Shown here: positions 9,236 through 18,975 of the stretch, piece by piece
How the letters are laid out: each line of letters starts with the position of its first letter
Numbering within the stretch: position 1 is the first letter of the stretch
Source of the DNA: Scytonema tolypothrichoides VB-61278
GTDB lineage: Bacteria; Cyanobacteriota; Cyanobacteriia; Cyanobacteriales; Nostocaceae
Length of the DNA: 64,000 bases
Assembly (NCBI RefSeq): GCF_000828085.3
Contig: NZ_JXCA02000016.1
Span: forward strand, 836,948-900,947
Reading direction: 5' to 3'
Program-made: the position numbers and the translations under genes
The notes under the pieces: model-generated
Database searches by the model: none
Seen by the model: only the letters and a program-made list of their open reading frames with translations
Told to the model about the DNA's origin: nothing

Positions 9236-9578
9236 GTAAATTTTGCCACTGACCAGAAAAGATAGACTCAGTTGCAGTGGCGATTCTCAGCAAATCTTGC
9301 AGTAGTAAGGGCGACCATTGAACGCCCGCCTTGCGCCCTGCTGCAAAAAGTTGTTGAGTCCTAATGCTTAATAGATATAAGGCGTAAGCTAATTTTTTGT
9401 CTATAACAGTAGCATCTTTTACACCTTCAAACACCACTTTCAATGCCAACAAAATCGAGGTGATCTGACCAGGTATTGGTGGTTCTCCTCGCTGTAGACG
9501 CATCAACAAGGCATCTGAGTTTTCCTCGTTATAAAGTGTTTGGTCAATCAAAAATTTGCAAGCGGTTTCGTAATTCAT
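9231..9578 (-). CDS. Conserved cyanobacterial hypothetical protein
   Basis: The likely protein has 115 residues and starts MNYETACKFLIDQTL (ATG at 9578). The frame is open to 9641, but the N-terminal extension is unlike a protein core. It is helical and soluble, with the pattern PPIPGQITSILLALKVVFEGVKD and FAAGRKAGVQWSPLLLQDLLRIA. I recall similar short proteins in other filamentous cyanobacteria, but I cannot assign a function. No signal peptide, membrane helix or metal motif is visible. The stop codon lies at the edge of a tandem repeat. Confidence 0.65.
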   Translation of the reverse strand: MNYETACKFLIDQTLYNEENSDALLMRLQRGEPPIPGQITSILLALKVVFEGVKDATVIDKKLAYALYLLSIRTQQLFAAGRKAGVQWSPLLLQDLLRIATATESIFSGQWQNLH

Positions 9579-9752
9579 TTTCGAGGGGCATCCATCACAC
9601 CTTTGCCTACCTATTGCAACATTTGACTCACGAATTAACATTTTACCTTGATAGCCTTACAAACGCGTCATATAAAAAGAATTCCCTTACATTTTGCACC
9701 TGGAACAAATATGTCAAATTAATGACAGGCTGCTTGACTTTGTTCTCGTCCG

Positions 9753-9803
9753 CCTAGGACTGTAAGTCCCAGGCTAATAAGCAAAGTCCATTCCAATGGA
9801 CTG
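9753..9803. repeat. Paired palindromes, REP-like element
   Basis: Two hairpins stand side by side. CCTAGGACT/AGTCCCAGG (9753-9773, loop GTA, one mismatch) is followed by AGTCCATT/AATGGACT (9785-9802). Paired palindromes with an AGTCC core of this kind are recurrent intergenic repeats in Nostocales, resembling REP elements mobilised by IS200-like transposases. No transposase is nearby. The rest of the 380-base gap before tldD shows no gene. Confidence 0.5.
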
Positions 9804-9961
9804 AAAAAAGAATTTCATTTTTAGTACTGATAAACACTAGTGTTTAGAAAAAGTAATGGTTTATTCGTAATTATGCCAGATCTCAGTTCTCTCGTTCAGT
9901 GGCAGCTAATACTGGCATAATTGCACAATGAAGGCAGTTCCTCATTGTTCTTGTCCGACAA

Positions 9962-11359
9962 ATGCCGACTTTACTTACTGACGCTCAAAATTTACTTTCG
10001 GACTTACTCAAGCGCTACTCATACAGTGTAGATTATCTGATGATTCGCCTTGAAGAGGCTGAAGGGACTGATATCTTCTTGCGTGGCGACAAGGTAGAAA
10101 GCCTTAGTGAAGGTATCTCCATTGGTGGACAGATTCGTGCATGTTACAAGGGTGGTTGGGGGTTTAGTAGCTTTAACCAGCTTGAGACAATTCGCGATCG
10201 CATTGAAGAAGCCATCGCCGCCGCCAAAATTGTTGGTGAAGAAGAAACTGTCTTAGCTCCAGTTGACATAGTGCAAGCAGTGTGCGCCATACCATTAACT
10301 GGAAGCGATCCTCGGAAAATCTCGTTGAAAAAGAAAAAAGAATTGTGCGATCACTACACACAATTACTCAAAAGTGTTGACAGCCGGATTACCACCACCT
10401 CTGTCCGTTATGGAGACAGTGCTCAAAAAGTTATCGTCGCCACCAGTGAAGGGACTTTTATTGAGCAATCTTGGGTAGATATGGAAATGCGCTTCGCCGC
10501 CACAGCAAGAAACGGCGAAACTGTGCAAACTGGAAGAGAAACCACAGGTTCGCGCAAAGCCTTTGAAGATTTGACGGCTTTAGATGAACAAGTTAAAGAA
10601 GCAGCACAAAGAGCAGTTGCAGCGTTATATCTGCCATCGGTGAAAGGTAATACTTATACTGTGGTGATAGATCCGATTCTTTCTGGGTTATTTGTTCACG
10701 AAGCCTTTGGGCATCTTTCTGAAGCAGATATGGCATACGAAAACCCGGATTTGTTGGAAGTCATGACCATTGGGCGTCAATTTGGACCAAAAGAATTGCA
10801 GATTTTTGATGGTGCTGCGCCCCAAGGACATCGTGGTAGCTATTTTTATGACGATGAAGGCACACCTGCAACCACAACCCAACTGATTTCAGATGGAATT
10901 TTGACAGGACGTTTGCATTCCCGCGAAACGGCTGGCAAATTGGACGAAGCCCCAACGGGCAATGCACGGTGTCTTAGTTATCACTATCCTCCGATTGTAC
11001 GGATGACCAATACGTGGATTCAACCAGGTAAAACACCTGTTGGGGATTTATTTAGCGGTATAAAAGAAGGAGTTTACGCCCGTAATTGGTTGGGTGGAAT
11101 GACGAATGGGGAAATGTTCACCTTCAGCGCTGGGGAAGCGTGGATGATTAGAAATGGTAAGATTGCTGAACCTGTGAAGGATGTGACGCTTTCAGGGAAT
11201 GTTTTTCAGACTTTGGCGGATATTGAGGCGATCGGGGATGACTTTTACTGGGATGAGTCTGGCGGTTGTGGTAAAGGTGGACAAAATGGTTTGCCTGTAG
11301 GTTGCGGTGGTCCTAGTTTAAGGATACGTGATGTGGTGGTGGGAGGAGAAGCGGCTTAA
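9962..11359 (+). CDS. tldD: TldD/PmbA-family metalloprotease, TldD-type
   Basis: This 465-residue TldD-like subunit has the zinc motif HEAFGH (His246, Glu247, His251) in GLFVHEAFGHLSEAD, a late Cys in VGCGGPS and the conserved GYxYDDEG-like SYFYDDEGTPA. TldD pairs with TldE/PmbA to degrade unfolded or leader peptides, including maturation of some modified peptides. No partner gene is in the window. The N-terminal domain and overall length are normal. The gene is followed directly by a strong hairpin. Confidence 0.92.
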   Translation: MPTLLTDAQNLLSDLLKRYSYSVDYLMIRLEEAEGTDIFLRGDKVESLSEGISIGGQIRACYKGGWGFSSFNQLETIRDRIEEAIAAAKIVGEEETVLAPVDIVQAVCAIPLTGSDPRKISLKKKKELCDHYTQLLKSVDSRITTTSVRYGDSAQKVIVATSEGTFIEQSWVDMEMRFAATARNGETVQTGRETTGSRKAFEDLTALDEQVKEAAQRAVAALYLPSVKGNTYTVVIDPILSGLFVHEAFGHLSEADMAYENPDLLEVMTIGRQFGPKELQIFDGAAPQGHRGSYFYDDEGTPATTTQLISDGILTGRLHSRETAGKLDEAPTGNARCLSYHYPPIVRMTNTWIQPGKTPVGDLFSGIKEGVYARNWLGGMTNGEMFTFSAGEAWMIRNGKIAEPVKDVTLSGNVFQTLADIEAIGDDFYWDESGGCGKGGQNGLPVGCGGPSLRIRDVVVGGEAA

Positions 11360-11370
11360 AGTGAAAAACC

Positions 11371-11403
11371 AGATCCCCTACTTCTTAGAGAAGTAGGGGA
11401 TCT
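11371..11403. terminator. Long perfect hairpin after tldD
   Basis: AGATCCCCTACTTCT (11371-11385) and its exact complement (11389-11403) form a 15-bp stem with a TAG loop. There is no T tract, so it may be a dispersed hairpin repeat acting as a weak terminator. A close relative occurs at 61000-61030. Confidence 0.6.
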
Positions 11404-11474
11404 CTCGCTCCCATGCTCTGCGTGGGAGTGCCACACAGTGGCCTGCTGCCTCCTATAATTGAACTATCTACAAG

Positions 11475-11789
11475 TTAATTGCCTTCCTGGTCGTCTAACC
11501 AAGTTACTAAATCATCTATTGATGACATTAAGAGTGCAGGATTATTGAGAAATTGCACGGAATCTTGTTCCCACATCCGCAAAAAGCGATAGCGATGAGT
11601 TGTCGTTTCACTGCGATATTGTTAAGTGAAGGCAATTTCGTCATTTGTTTGTTGTAAAAAAATCACGAGTTGGGTTACAGGGACTTTATACTGACGTATC
11701 AACCTGACAGAATAATCCAACATCCGAAAATAAATCGGTGTTTTAGATCTTGTTATGGTTTGAAACTCAATGTGTAATATTATTTCCAC
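11475..11789 (-). pseudogene. Rpn/PD-(D/E)xK putative transposase remnant
   Basis: Reading leftward, the frame encodes ILHIEFQT, then FRMLDYSVRLIRQYKVPVTQ, then RFLRMWEQD. This is the core and end of the Rpn family (recombination-promoting nuclease, formerly 'putative transposase' or DUF4351-linked) that is abundant in cyanobacteria. An in-frame TAA at 11622-11624 interrupts it. The normal N-terminal third is missing, since a stop lies just upstream at 11790-11792. It is a truncated, inactivated copy. Its 5' remnant abuts the Zur-like site of the next gene. Confidence 0.7.
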
Positions 11790-11801
11790 CTATTTTAGCA
11801 T

Positions 11802-11821
11802 TAATAACGATTATCATTATT
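11802..11821. promoter_or_regulatory. Zur-box-like palindrome before the COG0523 GTPase
   Basis: The site TAATAACGATTATCATTATT is nearly palindromic. Read on the other strand, TGATAAT-C-GTTATTA matches the cyanobacterial Zur consensus TGATAATNATTATCA (recalled from Anabaena work) at 12 of 14 defined positions. It ends two bases before the ATG. A sister site lies before hemB at 14419-14438. The consensus match is knowledge-based; zinc regulation is inferred. Confidence 0.65.
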
Positions 11822-11823
11822 AT

Positions 11824-12600
11824 ATGACTATACCCAAAATTACTGTTGTCGCAGGTTCAGCAGGCGCAGGAAAAACCACTTGGATTACCCAACAAATAGC
11901 TTGTAGTGATGTCACTACGAGTCATATTTTGTATTTCAGTCCTGGAGTAGGGAATGTTGCCATCGACCAAACCCGCCTGAAAAGCGAATATCCTGCTGTT
12001 AAAGTCTTTAAAGATGGAGAAGAAGTTGAGTTCCTCAGACACTTACCCTCAGCAGATGCTGTTTATATCGAACTGGGATTTTATCTAGAACTGAATGCTA
12101 TAGCACCAATACTGGATAATCTATCGTACCGTGCGATTGCCATCTTGCCACCCCATCTCCAAAACTCTGAGTATCATGCTTGGGCAGATGAAATTATACT
12201 AGGTTCAGCCATAAATAGTAATATTACCACTACCCTATGGCGCGTTCCTACGACTGGTCAAGTTATTGACGAAGATAGTTTGGAAGAGTTGTGGTACGAA
12301 ATAACTCACGGTGCTTACGGTCAAGTCAGCCGCGCTAAGGGAATTTTTGATGTTGGAGATGGGCGATCGCTTTACGCTGATTTTGTCGCAGGCGTTCCAT
12401 CAACCGATTTTCTAGAATTAGACTTACCCCGCCACTTGGAAGGTAAACCCCAACGTTTCAGTGGGATAGAAGTGTCAGGACAAAACTTGGATGAAGCAGC
12501 GATGGGGCAAACTTTAGAAGATTGCTGTTTGTCAGACGCTGCAATTTGGCAATACCAACAACAGGTAAAACAAATTCTACTTGAGGAGATAGAAGCGTGA
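11824..12600 (+). CDS. COG0523/CobW-like GTPase, putative zinc metallochaperone
   Basis: This is a G3E-family P-loop GTPase with Walker A near the N-terminus (AGSAGAGKTTW). The C-terminal CobW-like half includes AYGQVSRAKGIFDV. COG0523 proteins act as metal chaperones or insertases, often for zinc. The CxCC metal motif of many family members is absent, so this is a divergent or shorter (258-residue) version. The frame is open from 11770, but I start at the ATG at 11824, since MTIPKITVVAG is a normal N-terminus. The upstream residues would be translated from the operator. Its stop overlaps the next start by four bases (GTGA). Confidence 0.85.
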   Translation: MTIPKITVVAGSAGAGKTTWITQQIACSDVTTSHILYFSPGVGNVAIDQTRLKSEYPAVKVFKDGEEVEFLRHLPSADAVYIELGFYLELNAIAPILDNLSYRAIAILPPHLQNSEYHAWADEIILGSAINSNITTTLWRVPTTGQVIDEDSLEELWYEITHGAYGQVSRAKGIFDVGDGRSLYADFVAGVPSTDFLELDLPRHLEGKPQRFSGIEVSGQNLDEAAMGQTLEDCCLSDAAIWQYQQQVKQILLEEIEA

Positions 12601-13409
12601 AAATAGCAGTTATGTCATGTATTCATAGCAACTATGAAGCCTTGAATGCTGTCTTGCTGGATATTGACAAACACTCATGCGAAAAAATTTATTGTCTTGG
12701 TGATTTGGTAGGATATGGTCCTTATCCTAACGAAGTGGTGGCGCAAATTCGTTCCTTAGAGATTCCTACCGTCGCTGGTTGTTGGGATGAGGATATTGTC
12801 GAAGGATTAAATTCTTGCGAGTGCAGTTTTCCTTCCCTTTTGGCTGAGAAGCGGGGAAAAATCGCTCACGAGTGGACAAACAAGGAAATTCTTCCAGAGA
12901 ACCGCGAATTTCTCGCCCAATTACCCGATACTTTCCGTGAAGGAAACATGGCGTTTGTTCACGGTAGTCCCCACAGCAACCATGAGTACTTGTTACCAGA
13001 ACTCGACGCTTTTGTGGCACTAGAGCGCGTACTTTCCACAAAGAGTGATGTGCTATTTTGCGGTCATACTCATGTCCCTTATGTCCGTACTTTGGATGCA
13101 GGAAGTTTACAGGTACGTACCAAAGGTGAAAATGGGGAAGAAGAGGAAAGGTTCTTTACAGCACCCTTGAAAAAGATTGTCAATGTGGGTTCGGTGGGAG
13201 AACCTCGACATGGAAGACCTCATGCAACTTATGTTATTTACGACACTGACACTCAAGCAGTGATGTTGCGGGAAGTACCCTACGATTATCAGAAAACTGT
13301 CAGAGGGATTATTGAAAAGGGTTTACCTGCTATTTTTGCTTGGCGTTTAGCGCAGGGAATGGAGTTTGCAGAACGTGCGGATGATCCAAGTCATGTGTGT
13401 ACGAGGTGA
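12597..13409 (+). CDS. Metallophosphoesterase-family protein with altered metal site
   Basis: This 270-residue calcineurin-like phosphoesterase fold starts at a GTG overlapping the GTPase stop. Motifs in order: SCIHSN (canonical D-x-H-G-N, with Cys8 replacing the metal-ligand Asp), GDLVGYGP (Asp36), AGCWDE (canonical GNHD changed), FVHGS (His122) and CGHTHVP (His157/His159). The substitution of a Cys and loss of the GNHD Asn/His suggest altered metal preference or a changed activity. Translational coupling to a COG0523 GTPase and the zinc-type operator upstream point to a role in zinc homeostasis. Substrate unknown. Confidence 0.85.
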   Translation: MKIAVMSCIHSNYEALNAVLLDIDKHSCEKIYCLGDLVGYGPYPNEVVAQIRSLEIPTVAGCWDEDIVEGLNSCECSFPSLLAEKRGKIAHEWTNKEILPENREFLAQLPDTFREGNMAFVHGSPHSNHEYLLPELDAFVALERVLSTKSDVLFCGHTHVPYVRTLDAGSLQVRTKGENGEEEERFFTAPLKKIVNVGSVGEPRHGRPHATYVIYDTDTQAVMLREVPYDYQKTVRGIIEKGLPAIFAWRLAQGMEFAERADDPSHVCTR

Positions 13410-13440
13410 TGGGGAGATATATGAAACGAACCGCAAAGAC

Positions 13441-13493
13441 GAGGCAGTGCGTTGCGGGGGTTCCCCCCGTTGTAGCACCTGCCGTGCAAAGAA
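13441..13493. repeat. Dispersed palindromic repeat (GTTGCGGGGGTTCCCCCC)
   Basis: The block contains TGCGTTGCGGGGGTTCCCCC and CGTTGTAGCA, forming a GGGGG/CCCCC hairpin. A second copy with the same core is at 43231-43271. It sits between the two phosphoesterase genes inside an otherwise compact cluster, so it is likely a later insertion. Confidence 0.7.
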
Positions 13494-13580
13494 CGCAAAG
13501 GTAAGAGATTTAAAAGCGTTTTTGCGTAAGTCCTAGGAAAGTTAAAAGTCAAAGGAAATCACTGTTTACGAAGAATTAAA

Positions 13581-14342
13581 ATGACTAAATGGGCAATTTT
13601 AAGTGGAATTGAAGGTAATTTGGCGGCTTATGAAGCGGTGATGGCAGATGTTAAGCGTCAGAGTCGTTTTGTGCAGGCATTATATATTCTCGGTGATTTG
13701 GTAGGACCAACGAAAGAATCTGAACAACTGGTGGAAAGAGTATGTAATCCCCGACTTGGTGAATTGGAACCGCTTGTGTGTAAGGGATGGTGGGAAGAAC
13801 AGTGTTTGATTTTGCATGGTGTTGGTGCAACTGGAGAACCAACGGAGTTAATGGCGAGGTATGGGGGAGAAACAGTGAAGTTGCTGTGGGATAGTGTGTC
13901 TCGTCAGACAGTACAATGGTTGCGAAACCTTGATTTTGGTTTTTTTGAGTTGGATTGTTTGTTAATTCATGGCACAACAGTATCTGTTAGTGAAGAATTG
14001 ACACCTCTAACTCCACCCATTCAAATGTTGGATAGGTTGTCGCGGATGCAAGCGAATAACCTATTTTGTGGTCGTTCTGGTTTGACTTTTCAATACCAAC
14101 TAGAAGCAGGTTCTATCACCACACAAGTTACAACCCTCGATAGTCAAACTTCTCCTAGAACTATCAACGTTTCGTCGCGTCAAGTGGTTGGGGTGGGAAA
14201 TGTGGGACGCACTCCTGGGGAAGCAACTTATACCCTCTACAACCCAAACACAAACCAAGTGGAATTTCGGACTGTCCGCTACGGGGAAAAAAAGGGTTTT
14301 GGAGTTAATAAGAAGGGGTATAGGGGTGTAGGGGGACATTGA
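13581..14342 (+). CDS. Degenerate metallophosphoesterase-fold protein
   Basis: This 253-residue paralogue-like partner of the previous gene keeps the fold pattern but has lost most metal ligands. SGIEGN replaces S-D-x-H-G-N (Gly9, Glu11), KGWWEE replaces the GNHD region and CGRSG replaces CGHTH. YILGDLVG (Asp39) and LLIHG remain. It is therefore probably not a phosphoesterase; it could be a structural partner of the upstream protein or bind something else. The last 20 residues (KKGFGVNKKGYRGVGGH) look like translated low-complexity DNA. It precedes hemB on the same strand. Confidence 0.8.
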   Translation: MTKWAILSGIEGNLAAYEAVMADVKRQSRFVQALYILGDLVGPTKESEQLVERVCNPRLGELEPLVCKGWWEEQCLILHGVGATGEPTELMARYGGETVKLLWDSVSRQTVQWLRNLDFGFFELDCLLIHGTTVSVSEELTPLTPPIQMLDRLSRMQANNLFCGRSGLTFQYQLEAGSITTQVTTLDSQTSPRTINVSSRQVVGVGNVGRTPGEATYTLYNPNTNQVEFRTVRYGEKKGFGVNKKGYRGVGGH

Positions 14343-14359
14343 CACCAAGATGATTTTAG

Positions 14360-15508
<1,149 letters not shown>

Positions 15509-15681
15509 CAACAGCCAGCTTTGACACCACAACACCAAATACCATTTCTTCGTCAGGCTGCGCCAAATTTTCTTGACTTCTTCTTTCTTTCTTTGTGTCC
15601 TACGCTGCGGGAAGCCACTAGCCCCTAAGGGGGCGCTGCGCAAACGTGTCTATGCGTTTTTTGCGGTTTGTTCCTCATATA

Positions 15682-15818
15682 GTATGGTAGTAGCGCGTCT
15701 AGTCTATTTTGTTGGGTAAAAGTTAATCGGCTGATTAGTTTGTTTTCCTTCTCCCTTGCGCCCTTGCACAAGAGCAGCCTCAACTCAACATTTTGGTGTG
15801 GACGCGCGACTACTATTC
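15682..15818. repeat. MITE-like element with imperfect terminal inverted repeats
   Basis: About 35 bases at the left (TAGTAGCGCGTC, then ATTTTGTTGGGT) are repeated inverted at the right (ACTCAACATTTT, then GACGCGCGACTA). They enclose roughly 70 bases without an ORF. The gap after hemB also has a GC-rich dispersed repeat around 15600-15660. Confidence 0.5.
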
Positions 15819-15850
15819 TGAACCAGATTGATTTATAAACGAGATAATTT

Positions 15851-16222
15851 TTAAAAAGTCAAAGCTCCTTTTTCTTGAAGTATTAGCTTTTTCCCTTGAT
15901 AAACTTCCAAAAAGCCGTTTTCTGTCACCCGATAAACATATTCGTTATTGCGGAATTGATAACCAAGGAATCGACCAGGCGTAACACCATCCGCACCAGT
16001 TGTGTGGATTGTTTTGCCAGTCAGACTAATCGATTTACCTGTTCTTAAATCTTTTCCAAAGTATGTAACATTGTTGCAACTTACATTTCCTTCTGGACAG
16101 TTTCTGGTAATTGTGACTTTGAAATTTTTCGTTTTTAAAGTTTCAGCATGCGCGGCTTGAGTCCACAAAGTAGCAACTGGTAACAAAGCAAGCAATGCAG
16201 CATATTTTTTGAAGTTTAACAT
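15851..16222 (-). CDS. Secreted hypothetical protein
   Basis: This 123-residue protein has a clear signal peptide: the basic start MLNFKKY, a hydrophobic core and a TQAAHA cleavage site before ETLKTKN. The mature part holds one Cys pair (CPEGNVSC) likely forming a disulfide, and beta-rich text such as FLGYQFRNNEYVYRV. I do not recognise the family. I start at the ATG at 16222; an upstream in-frame ATG (16282) would bury the signal peptide. It is probably periplasmic. It lies downstream of molbindin on the same strand, separated by a terminator. Confidence 0.7.
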   Translation of the reverse strand: MLNFKKYAALLALLPVATLWTQAAHAETLKTKNFKVTITRNCPEGNVSCNNVTYFGKDLRTGKSISLTGKTIHTTGADGVTPGRFLGYQFRNNEYVYRVTENGFLEVYQGKKLILQEKGALTF

Positions 16223-16321
16223 TTTAGGTTCTCTGTCAATAAATTTAGTAGTTGTTTGATAGATACACGTTGATTGAGCCAATTCCGAAAAAAAGATGCT
16301 CTCAAGATAATAAAAATGTTA

Positions 16322-16352
16322 AAAGCCCAATCACAATGACTGGGCTTTCTTT
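16322..16352 (-). terminator. Intrinsic terminator of the molbindin gene
   Basis: On the minus strand AAAGCCCAGTCA pairs with TGATTGGGCTTT (one G-T wobble) around a TTG loop, then runs into a T-rich tail. It lies about 40 bases after the molbindin stop and separates it from the secreted-protein gene. Confidence 0.7.
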
Positions 16353-16393
16353 ATAGGCTTTAGATTGTTGAGAACTCTCTCAAAAAAAACTTG

Positions 16394-16603
16394 CTAATCA
16401 ACAGCAACCATTACGTCTGATGATTTGATGATCGCGTATGCCTGTTTTCCTTCTTCCAGTTGAAGCTTTTGGGCTGAACCCTTGGTAATAATTGCTACTA
16501 CTTCGACTCCTGGCGCAACCTCTAGCGTTACCTCTGTGTTCACAGAACCTTCTATAACTTTTTTGACGGTCGCTTTGAGCGCATTACGAGCACTGACTTG
16601 CAT
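16394..16603 (-). CDS. mop: Molbindin (Mop-type molybdate-binding protein)
   Basis: This 69-residue single TOBE/Mop domain (MQVSARNALKATVKKVIEGS, then EVTLEVAPGVEVVAIIT, ending SSDVMVAVD) is of the kind that binds molybdate or tungstate as an oligomer in the cytoplasm and buffers or senses it. Length and sequence fit the family exactly. It is 275 bases downstream of the molybdate transporter gene modBC on the same strand, consistent with a molybdenum uptake and storage role needed for nitrate reductase and nitrogenase. Confidence 0.93.
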   Translation of the reverse strand: MQVSARNALKATVKKVIEGSVNTEVTLEVAPGVEVVAIITKGSAQKLQLEEGKQAYAIIKSSDVMVAVD

Positions 16604-16877
16604 CTTTTAATATCCCCTGTATCGTCTTAACTGACTCATCATAACACTATAGCACTATCATTTTAAATGGAAACTTTAAGTGCTGGCATGATAAAAATAG
16701 ATTTAAATATAACTAAAAAGTACAGTATATTTTCGGCTTTTTTCTGAAGGCTTACCGGGTACGATGCGAAAAACTTTTATTGTATAACAGTTGCCAGGTA
16801 GATTAGGACATGAACTAATGAGAAAATACGGGCACGACCATCAAGCCTATTCCCTATTCCCTGTTCCCTGCTATAGT

Positions 16878-18695
16878 TCATTGCATCAAAATCAGCCTTA
16901 AAGGATCTAAACGAACATACCACGGCATCGGTTGGTCTTTGAGAGTTGCCCATTTCTCCTTAAACACCTCCGCTTGCACGTGGTAATCATTGTTGTTGAT
17001 AGATGGATGATGAAGCTTAAGAAACAGCGTCATTCGGTGTGGAGTTTCACTCGTTCTTACCAGCCAGCAAGGAAAGGTATTTTGCTGATTCGGTTCGTCT
17101 GTAATAATGATTTGATGAGCACGAATTCCGATATTGGACAAAGCATCTGGGATAGGTTCAATCACGCTGAGAGTACAACCCCAATCACTTGCTTGCACTT
17201 GTCCTGATGTAGTGGCAGCAACAGCACTTGAGAAGTTTTTACATCCTGTTAATTGGGCAACAGCAACAGTGGCGGGGTGTTCAAAAATGTCGTACTTAGT
17301 GCCGTAATGAACAGCTTTTCCTTTCTCTAGAACGAGCAAATTAGGACAAATCCGATATGCTTCTTCCATATTGTGAGTGACAAATAAAGTCACACCTTCA
17401 TAATTCGCTAATGTTCCTACCATTTGTTGTTCCAGTTGACTGCGTAGGTGGCTATCCAGTGCAGAAAATGGCTCATCCAACAATAGTACTTCTGGTTGAC
17501 TTGCTAAGGCTCTTGCTAATGCGACTCTTTGCTGTTGTCCTCCCGAAAGTTGATGCGGGTAACGCTGTGAATATCCTTCCAACTGTACTGCGATGAGTTG
17601 GGTTTCAACAAGTTGTCGAATCGCTGTAGGAGAAAGTCCTTTTGGTAAGCCAAAGGCAATATTCTGTCCTACAGTCATGTGTGGGAAGAGGGCGTAATTT
17701 TGGACTAAAAAACCAATACGGCGATCGCGCGGTGGCAAATTAATTCCTTGTCGCGAGTCAAACAACACCCGCCCATTAAGCACAATCCTACCGGAACTTG
17801 GTGCTTCTATCCCAGCGATGCAGCGCAAAATCATGCTCTTACCAGCCCCAGATCCTCCCAATAATCCCAACGGTTGCTTATCTGCACTGAAAGACACTTT
17901 CAAGCTGAAACCAGAAAGCTGTTTTTCAATGTCAACAAATAATTCTGAACCTGGGGAGTGGTAATTAGATAAATGGGACAGAATATTATTTTCTCGTTTG
18001 GTCTCCTGCTTCCCTGCTTCCCCTACTTCCTTTCTCTTTCCCCGAGTTTCCTGCCAATAATTAACAGCTATAATCCCAAACAGAGAAATACCCATGATAG
18101 TTAAAGCCCAAAACCAAGCTTCCTCTATTGCTCCCCCTTCTACAGCAAAATAAATTGCCATTGGGATTGTCTGAGTTTGCCCTGGGATATTCCCTGCTAA
18201 CATCAAGGTTGCACCGAATTCACCCAAAGCACGAGCGAAAGCCAAGGTTGTCGCTGCTAAAATTCCTGGTACCGCCAGAGGTAAACTTATTCGCCAAAAT
18301 ATTGTAGATTCTTTTGCGCCTAGGGTTCTGGCGACTCGCAGAAGATTGCTGTCGATTTGCTCAAAAGCTCCTAAGGCAGTTTTATACATCAATGGGAAGG
18401 CTACTACGGTGGCGGCGATCGCCGCACCATACCAAGTAAAAACAATACTAAAGCCCAAAGGCTCCATGAGTTTCCCCACAGGACCATTTTTACCAAACAG
18501 CAGCAGTAACAAAAAGCCGACGACCGTAGGAGGTAAAATCAGAGGAGCAACAAAGATACCCTCAATCAAAGATTTCCCTTTCCCTCCGTATCCCAGCATC
18601 CAATAGGCAGCAGCAATACCAATAAAAAATGTAATAAATGTTGCAAGTAAGGAAGTTTTTAGGGATATCCACAACGGGGAAAGGTCAAAGGACAT
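16878..18695 (-). CDS. modBC: Molybdate ABC transporter, fused permease-ATPase ModBC
   Basis: This 605-residue fusion combines two ModABC subunits. Residues 1-215 are the ModB permease, with about five membrane helices and the EAA-type loop ALGAFEQIDSNLLRVARTLGAKE. A basic linker follows. Residues 255-480 are the ModC ATPase: Walker A LLGGSGAGKSM, signature LSGGQQQRVALARALA, Walker B LLLDEPFSALD, switch His in FVTHNMEEA. The C-terminal TOBE domain comes last. Such fusions are known in filamentous cyanobacteria. The substrate-binding protein ModA is not in the window. A dispersed element lies upstream. Confidence 0.95.
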   Translation of the reverse strand: MSFDLSPLWISLKTSLLATFITFFIGIAAAYWMLGYGGKGKSLIEGIFVAPLILPPTVVGFLLLLLFGKNGPVGKLMEPLGFSIVFTWYGAAIAATVVAFPLMYKTALGAFEQIDSNLLRVARTLGAKESTIFWRISLPLAVPGILAATTLAFARALGEFGATLMLAGNIPGQTQTIPMAIYFAVEGGAIEEAWFWALTIMGISLFGIIAVNYWQETRGKRKEVGEAGKQETKRENNILSHLSNYHSPGSELFVDIEKQLSGFSLKVSFSADKQPLGLLGGSGAGKSMILRCIAGIEAPSSGRIVLNGRVLFDSRQGINLPPRDRRIGFLVQNYALFPHMTVGQNIAFGLPKGLSPTAIRQLVETQLIAVQLEGYSQRYPHQLSGGQQQRVALARALASQPEVLLLDEPFSALDSHLRSQLEQQMVGTLANYEGVTLFVTHNMEEAYRICPNLLVLEKGKAVHYGTKYDIFEHPATVAVAQLTGCKNFSSAVAATTSGQVQASDWGCTLSVIEPIPDALSNIGIRAHQIIITDEPNQQNTFPCWLVRTSETPHRMTLFLKLHHPSINNNDYHVQAEVFKEKWATLKDQPMPWYVRLDPLRLILMQ

Positions 18696-18832
18696 AAGTC
18701 ACCTAAAGTCAGCAGTGTGAAGTATAAACGATATAGTCAAGTACCCACGGACACATCAGCAAGCTTTGTCTTTTACGAAATCACAAGTATAAATTTTTAT
18801 CTTTTATTTTTTGTTATTCCTTTATAATCTCT

Positions 18833-18862
18833 AATACCAACTTAATAGAAAAAGTTGGTATT
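18833..18862. repeat. Hairpin AATACCAACTT/AAGTTGGTATT
   Basis: An 11-bp perfect stem (18833-18843 and 18852-18862) encloses an eight-base loop in the gap upstream of modBC. There is no T tract, so it is probably a dispersed palindrome rather than a terminator. Confidence 0.55.
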
Positions 18863-18975
18863 GAACAATATGCACAGCAAAATAGTTTTAGGGGATACCC
18901 AAAACGCACAGAGGTTAACTATTGATTGTTAAAAAGCTTTCTGAAACTGGTTATAATACCAAATTGCGTTCAACA

